From: Anaeramoeba flamelloides
Lineage: Eukaryota; Metamonada; Anaeramoebidae
Reading direction: 5' to 3'
DNA length: 64,000 bases
NCBI GenBank assembly: GCA_027625915.1
Contig: JANTQA010000042.1
Coordinates: 3,670,001 to 3,734,000, forward strand
Of the stretch, positions 1 through 12,060 are shown piece after piece. The notes under the pieces are model-generated. The model saw nothing but the letters and a program-made list of their open reading frames with translations, was not told where the DNA came from and did no database searches. Each line of letters opens with the position of its first letter. The first letter of the stretch is position 1. The translations under genes were made by a program, and so were the position numbers.

Positions 1-1683
1 TTTACCCGAAAATGTAATAGATATGAAAATAAATAAAAATAAAAAAAATAAAGTTTTTACCCAAATATTATTGGTTGAGCCAATTTTGAATCAATTTCTG
101 TTAACCAAATTTGATTTTTTAAAGTACCTGCCACAATTACACCATTGTAAAAATCGAGTGAACGTATTGGGCCCGCGACAATTGTTTGAATAGTTTTTTG
201 TAAAATTAAGTTACTTGATTCAAAAATTTTTATTTTGGCATCCTTTCCTGACGATAGAATCAAATTTTCAACTGAGCAGATAATAAAGCAAGGTCCGTTA
301 TGCGCCTTAATTTTCGAAGTCGACATAAAAGAATTTTTATCCCATTTTAAAATCGACCCTTCACGGGTGCCCGTATATATCATATTGTCAGGAGTAATTG
401 CTAATGATAATAAAACGTTATCATTTCTCGACTGGAATGCACCATGATTAATTTTAATTCCCGTATTTGTAACGGAACAAAATTGGATATGATTAATACC
501 ACAAAGAACAAATGAAAAATCATCAGTGGGGTCAAATTCGACACATAATGTCTTATTCGAGGCCCCCCTTATAGATGTTAACAGAGTACCCACTTTCCAA
601 TCCCAAAGACAAATTGTGTGCTGATCATCCAAGCCAACAGTGACCAAGTAATTTGTTGAAGTGGATGAACTAAAAGATAAAGCAGATATACCGACAGGGT
701 GCGGCGCCTTTAATTTACAAATACATTCCATGGTTATCGCATTCCAAACAAATATAAACACAGACCCCTGTTGGCCACTAGCCACAATCTCCTTATTAGA
801 ATGCAGACAAAGACATGTGATTTTTTGGGTATGTTCACGAAAAAAGAATTGTTGATTGGTTTGCGGATTATAGACAACGCCAACTGATGCTGCATAATAA
901 ACAATATTTTGGTTTTTTAAAAAATGAAGGTTTTCTCTATCTTTGCCTGAATAACCATGTATGTAATCCAATTCAAATAAATTATTATTATTATTTTTTT
1001 GATTTTGATTCTGGCCTTTATTTTGTGTTTGTGTTTGTGTTTGTGTTTGTGTTCGTGTTTGTGTTCGTGTTTGTGTTTGTGTTTGGATTTGTATTTGATT
1101 TCCTATGTCCAATTTTATTTGGTTTTTATTTGGGTTTATATTGTAATTTTGTGAATTAAAGAGATTTGATTCTTTTTTGTTTAAATTATTTTCATTGTTT
1201 TTTTCATTTAATATTTGTTTATTAATTAAAAATTCATTTTGTGTAAATGTTGTCAACCTTTCATTATTTAATAATTTAGTTTGCATTTGTGTAATACTTT
1301 CCAATTTTTTAAATGGGTCATCATTACTTGTATTAAGCCGATTCGAATCATTGTTAAATGTTAAAGAACCAAGTAACTCTTCAATAGAATTATCATTTGA
1401 TTTTATATTTGTATTATTATTTTGATTTGAAAATTTGTTTTGGTTTTGTATTAAATTTTGGCTCAGATTTTGACCTTGGTTTTGATTTTGGTTTTTTGTA
1501 TTGATTGTGCATTTGATTTTGATTTTGTTTCTGAGATATATATATTTCTTTTTCTTTGTTTATTGTAATATTGGAATTATTTTGAATAATTTGGTTTTTT
1601 TTTTCTGTTTTTAATTGAATTTTGATTTCATTTGCATTATTATTAATACTTTTTACAATAGTATTAGTATTAGTATTAGTATT

Positions 1684-1765
<82 letters not shown>

Positions 1766-2007
1766 GTATTGTTAATATTATTGTTATTATTTGACGAGTG
1801 GTTTTTATTCATATTGGATTTATTATTATTCTCATTATTATTCTCATTATTATCTCCATTACCAAATTCAACAATGAGAAAATCATCTAATATATCATCT
1901 GTTTTGTTTGTACTTTTGGAAGTTTCATTATAGTTTTTTATCGTACCTTGAAATTTCTCTGTTTTATTAAATTGTTTTATTTTCCCTTTTTTTCGAAGTT
2001 TCTTCAT
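1..2007 (-). CDS. EML-like WD40 protein with HELP motif, 3' end beyond the window
   Basis: Echinoderm-microtubule-associated-protein-like (EML) protein; the family binds microtubules through paired beta-propellers. A HELP-type segment (LDYIHGYSGKDRENL, then IVYYAASVGVVYN) leads into WD40 blades with HTQKITCLCLH, VASGQQG, YLVTVGLDDQH and ICLWDWKVG. The start is the ATG at 2007. Coding to about 1440-1560 is basic and very Asn-rich, with a long poly-Asn run from (ATT)n. The HELP/WD40 frame then continues from about 1500 to 57, so one frame change lies between about 1420 and 1560 in an N/Q/K-rich stretch; an indel or misassembly is likelier than an intron. The frame closes at 57 exactly at GG|GTAAAAAC, which looks like a 5' splice site with no AG before position 1. 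The second propeller therefore probably lies outside the window. Family call is confident; exact gene model is not. Confidence 0.85.
1025..1085. repeat. GTTTGT-type microsatellite coding Gln-Thr repeats
   Basis: Hexamer-like repeat with occasional C replacing T, in frame with the EML-like gene, where it encodes alternating Gln-Thr with a few Arg. It lies just upstream of the HELP motif. Confidence 0.8.
1663..1766. repeat. (ATT)n/(AGTATT)n microsatellite coding poly-Asn
   Basis: About 27 tandem TTA triplets preceded by TTAGTA hexamers. Inside the minus-strand EML-like gene it encodes poly-Asn followed by alternating Thr-Asn. Confidence 0.85.
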
Positions 2008-4206
2008 AAAAAAATTTTTTTTTTTGTTTTTTTTTTTGCTTTTTGATTTTTTATTCTTTTTTCCTTTGTTATTTTTTTTTTGGATCAGATTTCCCTTTTG
2101 AATTACAGTTGGCTATAAAAGAATTAATATTTATGATTTTTTGATAATAACAAATATATCATTAAATTTAAATTCAAATAGAAATATATTATCACATTTC
2201 AAATAAAAAAAACAGTTCCGAAATGTAGAAATTTATCACAAGTATTTTTTGATAAAGATTATGTACATAGTAGTTCAAAAAATGTTATATTCAAATCAGT
2301 AGATTTTCCGGTAAAAAGAAAATAAAAAACTAAATTACTTTAGTGAAATAATAAAATCGATTTTAAAAAGAAATTTGATTGATCAACAACTCCAAATAAA
2401 AATATTTTTACAACTTATTTTTTTTTATTTTACTAGCTTTAAGGAATTTTTTTTTTTGATACAATTTTGTTAAGAAATACTATTTTGTGATCTTTTGAAT
2501 TTTTTTGCAATTGGATTACTATTCAAAAAATAGTTTGTATTTTTCAATTTTATAGATTTAAAGTTGAATTTTCAACTGATCGAAAACAATTCATGTAGTT
2601 GAAGATTTTTGGTTGAAATTTAAAAAGGGAAATTCTTCAAAAAAAAATTAAAATAATTTATTTGGTTAGTAAAAAGTCCTTGTTAATATTATAAGTTTTA
2701 AAATCATATACTCATTTTTTTGTAAAGCAAGTTTTACTTATTTAGATGAATAATCTATGAATTCAATTACCATCATTTTTCTTTTAGATAAAGATAAGAT
2801 AAAAAAAAATGAAAAATAAAAAAGAAAAAATATTTCAATTAAGGCTCTCGTCATTTACTGTAGATTTTTTCCATACTCAAGGTGAAATTTATAAACTATA
2901 AATGTTATTGTGAAATTGCCCCTCTTTTGATTGACAAAATTCAAATAACAAAAAAAAATAATTCATTGGATTTCATTTGCATAAAATTGAATTCAAAAAA
3001 AAAATTCAAAAAAAATTCCAATTTTAAAAAAAAAAATCTACTTTTTTCTTGTTTTATCTTTCCAAAGTGTTAAATTTCTTTAATTTAAAACAAATTGTTT
3101 TCTTTTATTTCGCAATCAATTTAATTCGATTTAATCTAATTCATGGTTATTTTGTAATCCTCTATATTAAACAAAGTAAGGATTTTGTAGCATTCTTTTG
3201 ATAAAAAATAACTCATTTGAAAAATGAAAAAAATGAAGAAAAAAAATACCAAGATCTCAAAAAGTTCAAAAGAGAGGTAATTCAAAACTAACACAGTTTT
3301 TTTCAAAATTAAAATTCACAACCGTTCAAATTGGAATTTGAATGTTGCCCTTTTCTAAAAATGTACTCTTTTTTTGATAATTGTTTTTTGGAGATCGATC
3401 TCGCTTCTCAGGTTAGTTAGTTTTTAATTGTTATTAGCTACTCATAAAAATTACAAATTTTTTTTTTTCCATTTCAGAAAATTATTTTTTATCATAACGA
3501 CTCAACCCATAAGTAAAAATACAATAAATTAAAGGTTTAAGGAGTTGGTAATGTGAACATTTATTCTGTGTTAAAATGCTGTTTGATCAAATTTTGATAT
3601 ATTGACTCTAACTATAAAAGAAAAATTGTCAAAAAATAAATCAAAACAGCATACTTTGTTAAAATATTTTAATAAATATTTGAGATTTATCAGAAAGATT
3701 CAAAAATATTTCTGTTTTTTACCCAATAATTTATTTTTAGTGATTATTTGACCAATCAATGAATTTAAACAGATTTTATTTTGTAATTAATTGAATAAAA
3801 AAATGATAATGTTTACTTCAAACAATATTTAAATTAATCAAGCAATACTAATTTCAAGATTAGAAATAAGAAAAATTTCATTTAGATTTTAAAAAAAAAA
3901 TCAAGAAGAATTATATACAAATAGCTCTACAGTTAAAATTTTTATTAACTATTTGAATTTTTTTTTTTTTAAATATTACTATTCTTTAAATATTTATAAC
4001 AATTATAAGTGATTAAAAATAAATATAAATATTTTATATTTTGAAAGAATATCAAAATTATTAATTTTGTAAATAAGAGTGCCAATAAATTAATTTTTTT
4101 TTCAAGAAAATGATAATAATCTCTAAATAATAGAATCATTTGGTTCAATTAAACTTTTTCAAAAATAGAATAGAATCTTTGGAATCTATTTAATTATATA
4201 AATTCC
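2008..4206. other. Gene-poor A+T-rich stretch
   Basis: No recognisable gene. It holds homopolymer runs and a hairpin near 3570-3660 whose arms contain ATGCTGTTTGAT and its near complement. A 63-codon open stretch at 2882-3073 (+) matches nothing recognised and is not called. Confidence 0.5.
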
Positions 4207-4905
4207 TTTTCAAACAAAAGAGCACACCTCTCAAATCATCAATACCATTGAATTTGGTATCAATAAGATAATTGCTTATTGGTGATTTTGATTTTAATTA
4301 TTCATTTTTTCATTTTTTTTTTATTTTTGGATATTGAACAGTTGAAAAATGAAAAAAAAAGATAAGAAGAAAACAATTTGGAAATAATCCGACATTATAA
4401 AAATAGAAACAGTTTAAGTTTGATTTCGAATGAGCTAGATGTAGGAATTAAGAAAGACAATTATTGGATTGATGCATTGAACAAAGAAAAGAGAAAATAC
4501 AGAAAAAAAAAAACAATTGTAACAAAAGAACCAGATGAATTGTGGCTTTATCTTTAAAATGAGGCTTTAAAGAACAAAAGTTTGACGTGTAAAGAGTTAT
4601 CAATAAATTGTAAAGAACTTTTTCCCAATTCACCTCGTTCAAAGGTTGTTATTGATTTGATAATTTTTTTTCTTTACAATTTACAAAACGAGATTTCTCA
4701 TTTCAAATAAAAGGGCACACCAATTTTTAAAACATAAAAAAAAACACTCAACTGAAGATTTAAAACCTATTAAAACAAAACAACAAAAATTAAAATTAAA
4801 TATTTTAAAGTTTTTTTTAGGTTTTAGAATGAGACTACAATTAATTTGATATAATTATGAATAATTCTTGAAAATTTCTGTGCACTTTTATTTGAAAAAG
4901 AGTTT
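4207..4905. mobile_element. Inverted-repeat DNA element with decayed coding-like interior
   Basis: The left end TTTTCAAACAAAAGAGCACA is matched in inverted form at about 4886-4905 (TGTGCACTTTTATTTGAAAA). A second copy of the same end in left orientation lies at about 4700, so either a 0.2 kb element is nested in a 0.7 kb one or the end is duplicated. Between 4415 and 4670 the plus strand reads like broken coding sequence (for example KDNYWIDALNKEKRKYRKKK and CKELFPNSPRSKVVIDLI in two frames). A degraded DNA transposon fits; the family is not recognised. Confidence 0.45.
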
Positions 4906-5117
4906 ACATATAAACTAAATTTCATAATAAATGACCCAATTTTTTTTATTTTTTATTTTACTTTTTTTAATTTAATTTTTATATGAAAAACAAATATTTC
5001 TAGTGTATAGAACTGAATATTAAAACAGTAATTTTGTTATTATAATAGATAACTTCAATTTATAAATAAATTTATTTTGAAAATTTGATTTTTAATGGGC
5101 CAATTATTTTAGAATAG

Positions 5118-5120
<3 letters not shown>

Positions 5121-5184
<64 letters not shown>
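5121..5184. repeat. (AT)n microsatellite
   Basis: About 32 AT units directly abutting the terminal repeat of the element at 5185-6663. Confidence 0.9.
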
Positions 5185-5189
<5 letters not shown>

Positions 5190-6658
5190 AGCACCCCAAA
5201 TAACCTAAAAACATTTCAAACAAAAATTTTAATTTGAAATGTTATCAAAGGATAATAAGGTATAGAATTAATAAACAATTATCTTAGAAAGAAAATTTTA
5301 TTATTAAAAATTGTATAGTTACTTAAAATAAAAAAATAACTTGAAAAAAATTTTCAACATTGGGAATTTTTTTTTTGGTTTTTGTGATTTTATTATTTTT
5401 CCAAATTTTGACAAAATAAATTTTTTTTTTTTTTTGAAAAGTTTGTCTAGACATCAAAAACCTCTTAGTTTTAACATTTAAAACATATCATACTTTACTG
5501 GAAATTTTTCTGGGGCCCTTTGCACCCCAAAATTGCCTAAAATACTTGATTAAATAATTTATTCATTATAAAAGTTATTATAGCATCACATAGAAAATTT
5601 GTTTTATCTACTGATTACTATTCAATATTAATATCTATATTAGATTCTGAATAATTTAAAAATAAAAAAAAATATAAATTAAATTTGAAAAAAAAATCAA
5701 ATTTTTTTTCATTGTAAAATTTTGCAATTTTTTTAACAAGATTTTTTTTCAATTTTAAATGATTTGGCCAATAGTTCGAGTCAGATTAATAATTGATTTT
5801 TTTTTTTATTTTTTAATATTTTTTAATTTTTGACTTTTTAAAATCGAGACATAAAATAAACAATTTTGTTGAATTAAAGACCATATATCAGAACTTATTT
5901 AACAAGATCTGGATTAATTTATTAGGGAAAAATTCAAATATCGCAAATATATTATTCAAATTTTTACCAATAACAAAATGCAATAAAAAAATTGGTTTCA
6001 AATAGATTATTTTATTATATTGGAATAATATTTAAGAGTTATTTTTTATTTTATTTTAAATTTAGGTATAAATATTTTATCGATTAAAAAGTAATTTATA
6101 TTTGTTTTATTCAATTTAATAAATTGAAATTATTTTACAATTTTTTTTTTTTTTTTTTTGATTTTCAATTATTTTCTATTGCTTAAATCAAAGTTTTAGA
6201 AAATTAATCATATTAAAAATTTAATTTTGGCCTAAAGAAATAAATTTCATTTTTCTCTTGTTTGTATATTTATTGAAATTTTTTCTGAAAAAAAAAAATT
6301 AAATTTCAAAGTAATTTATTTTTTTATCATAAAATTAGCAAAATTGTTTGGTGGTTATTATTAATAAATTAATGTTTTGAGATTTGAATTACTATTAATG
6401 TAATAAAATTTCTCATTTAAAAGTTAAAATAAAAATAAAAATCTTTAAAAAAAAGGCAAAAATGAATAATTATTATTTTTTTTTCAATTTCAAAAAAAAT
6501 CAATAACTTAACTACTTTATCTTTGAACTATTTTGGCTTTTTATTATAATTCAAATCTGGATTAAAGACAAATAAGAAAAATTAATATATTAGTAGATCA
6601 ATATCATTTTAAATCTAATTTAAAAAACTTGATGAAATTTAGGCAAATCCGGGGTGCT

Positions 6659-6663
<5 letters not shown>
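5185..6663. mobile_element. Non-autonomous TIR element (CCCTTAGCACCCC ends) in (TA)n
   Basis: The left end CCCTTAGCACCCC is repeated in inverted form at 6651-6663 (GGGGTGCTAAGGG), followed again by (AT)n at 6664-6690. A related internal copy, CCCTTTGCACCCCAAAATTG, lies at about 5517. The roughly 1.48 kb interior is A+T-rich with no substantial open frame. Insertion into a TA microsatellite fits a Tc1/mariner-like TA target preference, but the target duplication cannot be seen in a TA repeat. Confidence 0.6.
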
Positions 6664-6690
<27 letters not shown>

Positions 6691-6694
<4 letters not shown>

Positions 6695-7226
6695 TTAGGG
6701 GATTTTATGCAAAAATATTTTTTTTCTCAAAATTATCTTTTTTTTTAAGTGTTTTCAAATGAGTAAACAAACAATATATCAAAATTTTAGATATTATTCT
6801 CTTTGTGAAACTTGAAATTTTTAAAGATTTTTCAAAAAACTATTCTTTAGTTATTTAAATTCGATAATCTTGAGATTTTATTTTTTAGTAATCCAATTTA
6901 TTTCCCCTTTTTTGAGATGAAAGTGTTTAATGTGAAGATTCTATTTTTTTTTTTTTTTCTTATTTTATAACTTGTTTTACTTTTTTGTTTATTTATGAAA
7001 AAAGAAGAATTTTATTTGTTTTCTTTGATTTTTAATTCAGAGTTTAAGTTGGTGTTTATTGTTTTTTTTTTTTTTTTCATACTATAAAATATTATTTGAG
7101 TAAAAAGGGGAAATACAATTCTGTGGTTCTAGAAATAAAATCATAAAATTTTAAAAAAATAAAAAATTACAAAAATTGCATTTTTAAAATCACAATTAAA
7201 ATCCATAATAAGTCTAGGATCGGTCA
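6691..7226. other. A+T-rich stretch with nothing recognised
   Basis: Mostly poly-T/poly-A runs. No gene, RNA or repeat family recognised. Confidence 0.5.
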
Positions 7227-7560
7227 GCTAAGAACCAAAATAACATACCCCACACCCAATACAAGATAAAATTTTTCCATTTTCAGGGATTGTAATCCTA
7301 AAAGGCATTTATTTTATCAATTTTCCTTAAAAAATCTATTTGACAATTTTTTTTTGTTATTGTTGTTTTTAACTTCGAAAACGAGTAATTTTTTTGTCCA
7401 ATTTCTATAGAATGAAAATTCTTTTTGAGAAGTGAATTTGAAATAACAAAATGACTAAACTCCCTCAAGGGTGGGAACGTAGTCCCTAGAAGAGGCAAAT
7501 TTTGTGATAAATTCTAATTTACGATTGTTTTGCAATTAAAAAACGTAAATTTTTATTTCA
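7227..7560. repeat. Dispersed repeat, related copy at 29590-29880
   Basis: The stretch around 7410-7490 matches 29760-29845 closely, sharing AATGAAAATTCTT, TTGAGAAGTGAA and CAAGGGTGGGAA followed by GTAGTCC. The minus strand carries short open frames (for example MPFRITIPENGKILSC, ending near 7227). Both copies keep several frames open equally, so a DNA repeat, perhaps a decayed element gene, is likelier than a host gene. Confidence 0.4.
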
Positions 7561-7740
7561 AGTTCCAAAAATTTTTACTGCTTATTAACAGCCGAGAAAA
7601 TACCAAAAGATCTTCACAAAATCAATTAGAAATGAAATTTTTATAAATTTAATTCAGCTTTCTTTGTTAAACTTGTGAGATAAAAATGTAATGCGTAAAA
7701 ATTGAATTTAAAAGTATAAAAAAGTATTTTATCTCAATGC

Positions 7741-8773
7741 TCAAGAAGAAAGATCGAAAATAAATGTGAGGCAATTAAAGATTTTAATGGATTGTTGAAG
7801 GGGTTTTGTTTTGTCCTTATAAGGAAATACTAGCTTGGGAAATTGAACTAAAAATTTTTCCTTTTTTCATTACAAAATTAGGGTTATTATAAAAAAAAAA
7901 AAAAAAAAGAAGAAAAACATTTAAGATTTTGTTTTTACAAACCTTGACTGGCTCGTTCATTTTTCGATCAACAATCGTACACCTAATATTTAGTTCACCT
8001 GATCTACCCTAAATTTTTGTTTTTTGGATAAATTAGACAAATGAATTTTGTTTTAAATTATGAAGAATGATTAAAGTAAAAGATTTTTACTTGAAGTGGG
8101 ACCCATCCGGAAATCGGGTCATTATCACTTAATGGCAATAAACTTATCGAAACCTGGCCAATTAGATCATCACTATTATTATTCAAATTGTTTTTAAAAT
8201 GTTTAGAATGTGGCTTTTTGGAAGCAAAAGATCAAAGGAAAAAAAAAAAAAAAAAAAAAATAGTGATCGGAATTTTTACAGTGAAATTGAATCAGAATTA
8301 AACACATTCAACCGAAGTTCTTTTTTTAACCAATTGTAGCTAAAAATAAATTCCTATTTGAACCCAAGAGGAAGATTTATGTTAGATTTGATCATCCAAC
8401 ATTTAATTTTAATTTGTGTTTTGGAATCAAAAAGAAAAAAAAAAATAAAAAATTAAGAAAAAGTGTTTTAAAGCCGCCAATAAAAAAAGAAACGAAAGGA
8501 CAATTACCTGATTCCAAGAAGGTGTTGATGTTTGTTTTTCAATTTTGCTTGTTTTTTTTTGCGAGTTATCCAAAAAGAGCACAACAAAAGGCGATGGTTC
8601 TAAAGGGTTTATAATTGTGTATTAATTAGATCAGATGAATAAGACGATAAAAATGTGTAAAAGCGGTTAAATTTACCTCCAAATCGTGATCCTAAACCAC
8701 GCCCTTCAATTAGTGTAAACGAGATGTAAACATGGTCTTGATTTATGTTTGTTGAATTATCCATCAAACTCAT
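7741..8773 (-). CDS. Single C2-domain protein, six exons
   Basis: Exons at 8773-8677, 8599-8508, 8353-8280, 8172-8091, 8008-7939 and 7847-7741 join in phase to 173 codons. The product is a small C2 protein, a beta-sandwich module that usually binds membranes or proteins. Visible features in order are HVYISFTLIEGRGLG, PSPFVVLFLD, TSTPSWNQ|EFIFSYNWL, LRLNVFNSDSISL|DDLIGQ, WVPLQ|GRSGELNI and a tail of about 40 residues. All introns (77-154 nt) have GTAAA/GTAAT donors and TTTAG or AATAG acceptors. The usual SDP motif of calcium-binding loop 1 is PSP here, so calcium binding may be weakened; loop 3 keeps D and DD. The start could be the ATG at 8773 or 8764. Exon 6 is the least certain. No upstream partner gene is seen. 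Confidence 0.8.
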
Positions 8774-9031
8774 CAGAAAAATGAGAAACAAGAAAAAATA
8801 GATATTAAAAATTCCTTAAATAAGTTAATTCAGAATGTTTACTGAAAGTTAATATTTTCTGTTGCCCAGCATACAAGAAAATGTGGTTGAACATTAAATT
8901 AAATCATTTCAATTTTAGAATATTATTTATTATTTTTTATTTGCTGTCTATATTTTATATCATACGAGGGATGAAAAAATAAACTCAAACTAAAATTTAT
9001 TGATTTAAAATGAAGTTTTCAAATAGAATTA
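8774..9031. other. 5' flank of the C2 gene, nothing recognised
   Basis: A+T-rich spacer between the C2 gene start and a MITE. No core promoter motif is recognised. Confidence 0.4.
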
Positions 9032-9222
9032 CAGTCATTTCCACTTTTAAGGCACAAATTTCAACAAAATTTAAGGTATAATAAAAATAACAAATATAAG
9101 GAAGCATTTTATGGAAGTTTTTTTTAAATAAATTGTTTTACTAAAAATCTGAGCCTTAATTTGAGATTTTTTGTTCCTTAAATTTTGTTCATAGTTTGTG
9201 TCTTAAAAGTGGAAATGGCCAG
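9032..9222. mobile_element. Mariner-type MITE, copy 1
   Basis: About 191 bp near-palindromic element. The left end CAGTCATTTCCACTTTTAAG is mirrored at the right end (CTTAAAAGTGGAAATGGCCAG). TA precedes the left end; the right boundary has decayed. Same family as 57097-57287, 58069-58262 and 62440-62633. Confidence 0.8.
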
Positions 9223-11573
9223 ATTTTTTTGAGTATTATTAGTGATAATATCTTTTATTTATAAAGTCAAAGAGAATCTTGAAAAATAAATTTTAAAAGA
9301 AGTTTGTAATTTCAAAAATATAAAAATTACAATTAAGATGATTTTAAATTGAAACAGAAGAATCTTTATTATGAATTATATTTACTGATCTATTTTTTTT
9401 TTATGATTTTTTGAGAAAAAAATAATTTTAAATTTTATAATTTTATGATTAATATTATTAATTTTTTAACATTTTTTTTATTTTTCATTTATAAAAATTA
9501 ATGATGGGTGATAAATAAAGTGAAAAATATTTGAATATTACAAATTAGCACTGAAAGTGAATATTTTATAAAAAATTATATGATAATATTGAAATAACAG
9601 TTTTATTTCAAGATTTTTTATTTTTTTTTATTATTAACAATATTTAACTTTAACAATTTAATCTTAATATAAACCTTTTTACAGTCAAATAGTGCATGTT
9701 GTAATGAATGAATTGTATTTGACTTGGAGATTTGAATCAATATTAGAATAAAAAAATTATTTTTGAAATTTCAACATTGAAATCATTTTAACATTTTTGT
9801 ACATTTTTACTTTTTTTTTTTGATACCTAATTCATTTACAATTTTTTTTTTCTATGACAAGATAGATAGTCACTTTGTAAAAATTTGTTATTTGAATGTC
9901 ACTGAAACATTTAAAATCATTCTAGAGAAACCACATCTATTTTTATTGTATTTTTCTTTGAGCTTCAATCAAGAACAAAATGAAGATTGTTATTCTTTAA
10001 TTTTAAATATTGGAACCACAAATACCAACAAACTTCTTTTGGAAGCTTGGTTTCTCAAATAAAAGTGTAGAAAATGAAGTGAAAATTGTTTATTATTAAT
10101 TATTCAAATACAAATAGAAGTTCAAAACGGACATTGTTGTTTTTCTCAATAGGTTTTTACTAAAAATTGGTATTTCAAAATTTTGTGAAAATTTATTGTT
10201 TTTTTTTCGTTTTTTCCGAGACATGGGTGCCAACTATTCTTTGATGTATATTATTCTTCTTAATTCTTATTTGTTCTTTAAAAGTCAATTTTGAAAAATA
10301 ATAGATCTCTGAGAAAAATTTTTGGGCAACTTTGGCTGAAACAAATTTAATTGGTTTCCTGAAAATTATTAAAAAAGAATTTAATTAAAAAAAATATTTC
10401 CTAGTATTTTATAGCTTTAATTTGTTTGTCAAAATGTTGTGTAATTAAGTGGAAAGTATAAAAATGTATTTTTTTTTTTTTTTTTTTTGATATAATTTGG
10501 AATTTGTATCAAGTTTCAATTTTGGAATTCTTTTCTAACTTGACGAATTTTAATTTATTTAATAAATTCAATTTTTTTTTTCTCTGTAAGAATTAATATT
10601 AATTTTCAAATAATTTTAATCAAAAAATATGTTAGGTAATGTTTTGGAGTTTAAAAAATCCAAATAAAACTTTTTTCATGGTTTTTTATACAAAGTTTGT
10701 TATGAACCCCCCCCAAAAAAAAAAGAATATTAATGATGTTTTTAGGGAATTGTTTCCTATATATAATAGCTCTATGAGTTAATTGGTATCTGGTAAAAAA
10801 TCTTAATTTAATTTCTTTTCCTTTGAACAGTAAAAGATTGCAAAATATTTTTTTTTTTTTTAAAACCATCCTAAATTAAAAATACTTTAATTGATGTGAA
10901 TAATGATAAATATATTAGAAAACATGTGCAGTTTATCTATAAAAAATAATATAAAAAAATTTTTTATGTGGCAACCCCAAGCATCAATTTTACAAGGAAA
11001 AATGTATATTATTATTATTATTCACAATTTTAACTGGATTAATCGATGTTTGTGAAATGGTTCTTACAAAAATTAATTCAAATTAAATACTATTCTTTTC
11101 AAAATTTTCTCGATTAAACTATTTTAATATCAGTTATTTTTTATTTTTGGTTCCACTTATTATTTTTTTATTTTATTCTTTAAACTTTGGGTCTTGTGAT
11201 AATATTATGATGATTGAATTATCTATAAAATACAATTTATTTGGGTTTTTTATTTGTTAAAAAACAAAAATATACAAAAACTTATCAACGATAATTTTTT
11301 AAATACTAATCTCCAATTACAATTTTGGTTTTTTTTTTCGAACATGATATAATAATTTGAATCAAAAAGACCAAAAAAAAATCAATAAAACAAAAATTTA
11401 AAAAAATGAACACAATAAAAGATTTTTGAAAAACTGAAATTTTAAAAAAAGATTATTAAATTTATTAGTAACTGGAATTTTCTCAAAATATAAACACATA
11501 TAGAGTAACACATGTACCTCAAATTACATCAATTTTAAAAGTGTGAGGTAATTGTAAGTAAATATTTACTATA
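9223..11573. other. A+T-rich stretch with a diverged MITE relative at about 9885-10118
   Basis: No gene recognised. The segment ending near 10118 shares ACTTCTTTTGG, GAAAATGAAGTGAAAATT and TTCAAATAC blocks with the MITE at 11574-11744, so the 80-codon open stretch at 9820-10062 (+) is probably not a host gene. A C8A10 homopolymer pair lies near 10710. A 72-codon open stretch at 10651-10869 (-) matches nothing known. Confidence 0.4.
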
Positions 11574-11744
11574 CTGGTATTTGAATTTTAAATGGTCGAA
11601 AATTTTCACTTCCTTTGTAGATATTTTTCTTTGACTAAATTAGGTTCCCAAAAGAAGTAGGTTTTAGTTTGTGGTATATACCTATTTGAAAAGATAAATT
11701 GAAAATGAAGTGAAAATTTTTCCCATTTAGAATTCAAATACCAG
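11574..11744. mobile_element. 171-bp MITE with CTGGTATTTGAA ends and TA duplication
   Basis: The element begins CTGGTATTTGAATTTTAAAT and ends with the inverted CAAATACCAG. It is flanked on both sides by TA (11572-11573 and 11745-11746), as expected for Tc1/mariner-type transposition. No coding capacity. Confidence 0.8.
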
Positions 11745-11889
11745 TATATTGTTCAAACATTCTAAAAAATCTTAAAGTAATTATATTGCTCAAAAAAATA
11801 TTCAATTTTATAGAGTGTTTGACTAGACATCTATCACAAATAAGATTTATTTTCAATTACTAATTACTTGAATTTTAGAAAAATCGATT

Positions 11890-12060
11890 ATGCTCACCCT
11901 AATTCCTTATAGAAATAAATATCACATTTTCTTGTTGTTTATTTTAGTTTTCTTTGATGTTTTATTCGCAATTGGTAATGAAATAAGAAATAAAGCTTTT
12001 ATTAGGTACCCCAACTTGGCCATGCCTATACAAGATATTTGTAAGTTGTTTGAATCATAA
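11890..12060 (+). CDS. Small open frame with one membrane segment, hypothetical
   Basis: A 56-codon frame from ATG to TAA. It has a short polar start (MLTLIPYRNKYH), a strongly hydrophobic segment (IFLLFILVFFDVLFAIG) and a soluble tail (NEIRNKAFIRYPNLAMPIQD). Base composition is less A+T-skewed than its surroundings. No family recognised. It lies between a complete MITE (11574-11744) and a partial related copy (12061-12105), so it could be element-derived or one exon of a larger gene. Confidence 0.35.
   Translation: MLTLIPYRNKYHIFLLFILVFFDVLFAIGNEIRNKAFIRYPNLAMPIQDICKLFES

Noticed and set aside
1622-1933. Poly-Leu plus-strand frame
   Set aside because: Antisense of the poly-Asn microsatellite in the EML-like gene.
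7450-7495. WW-domain-like peptide MTKLPQGWERSP on the plus strand
   Set aside because: It stops at once, and the same DNA recurs at 29790-29845 with the frame broken, so the resemblance comes from a repeat rather than a WW gene.
9820-10062. 80-codon plus-strand frame resembling a HORMA-type fragment (LLLEAWFLK)
   Set aside because: Its right half matches an inverted part of the MITE at 11574-11744, so a chance frame in a repeat is likelier.
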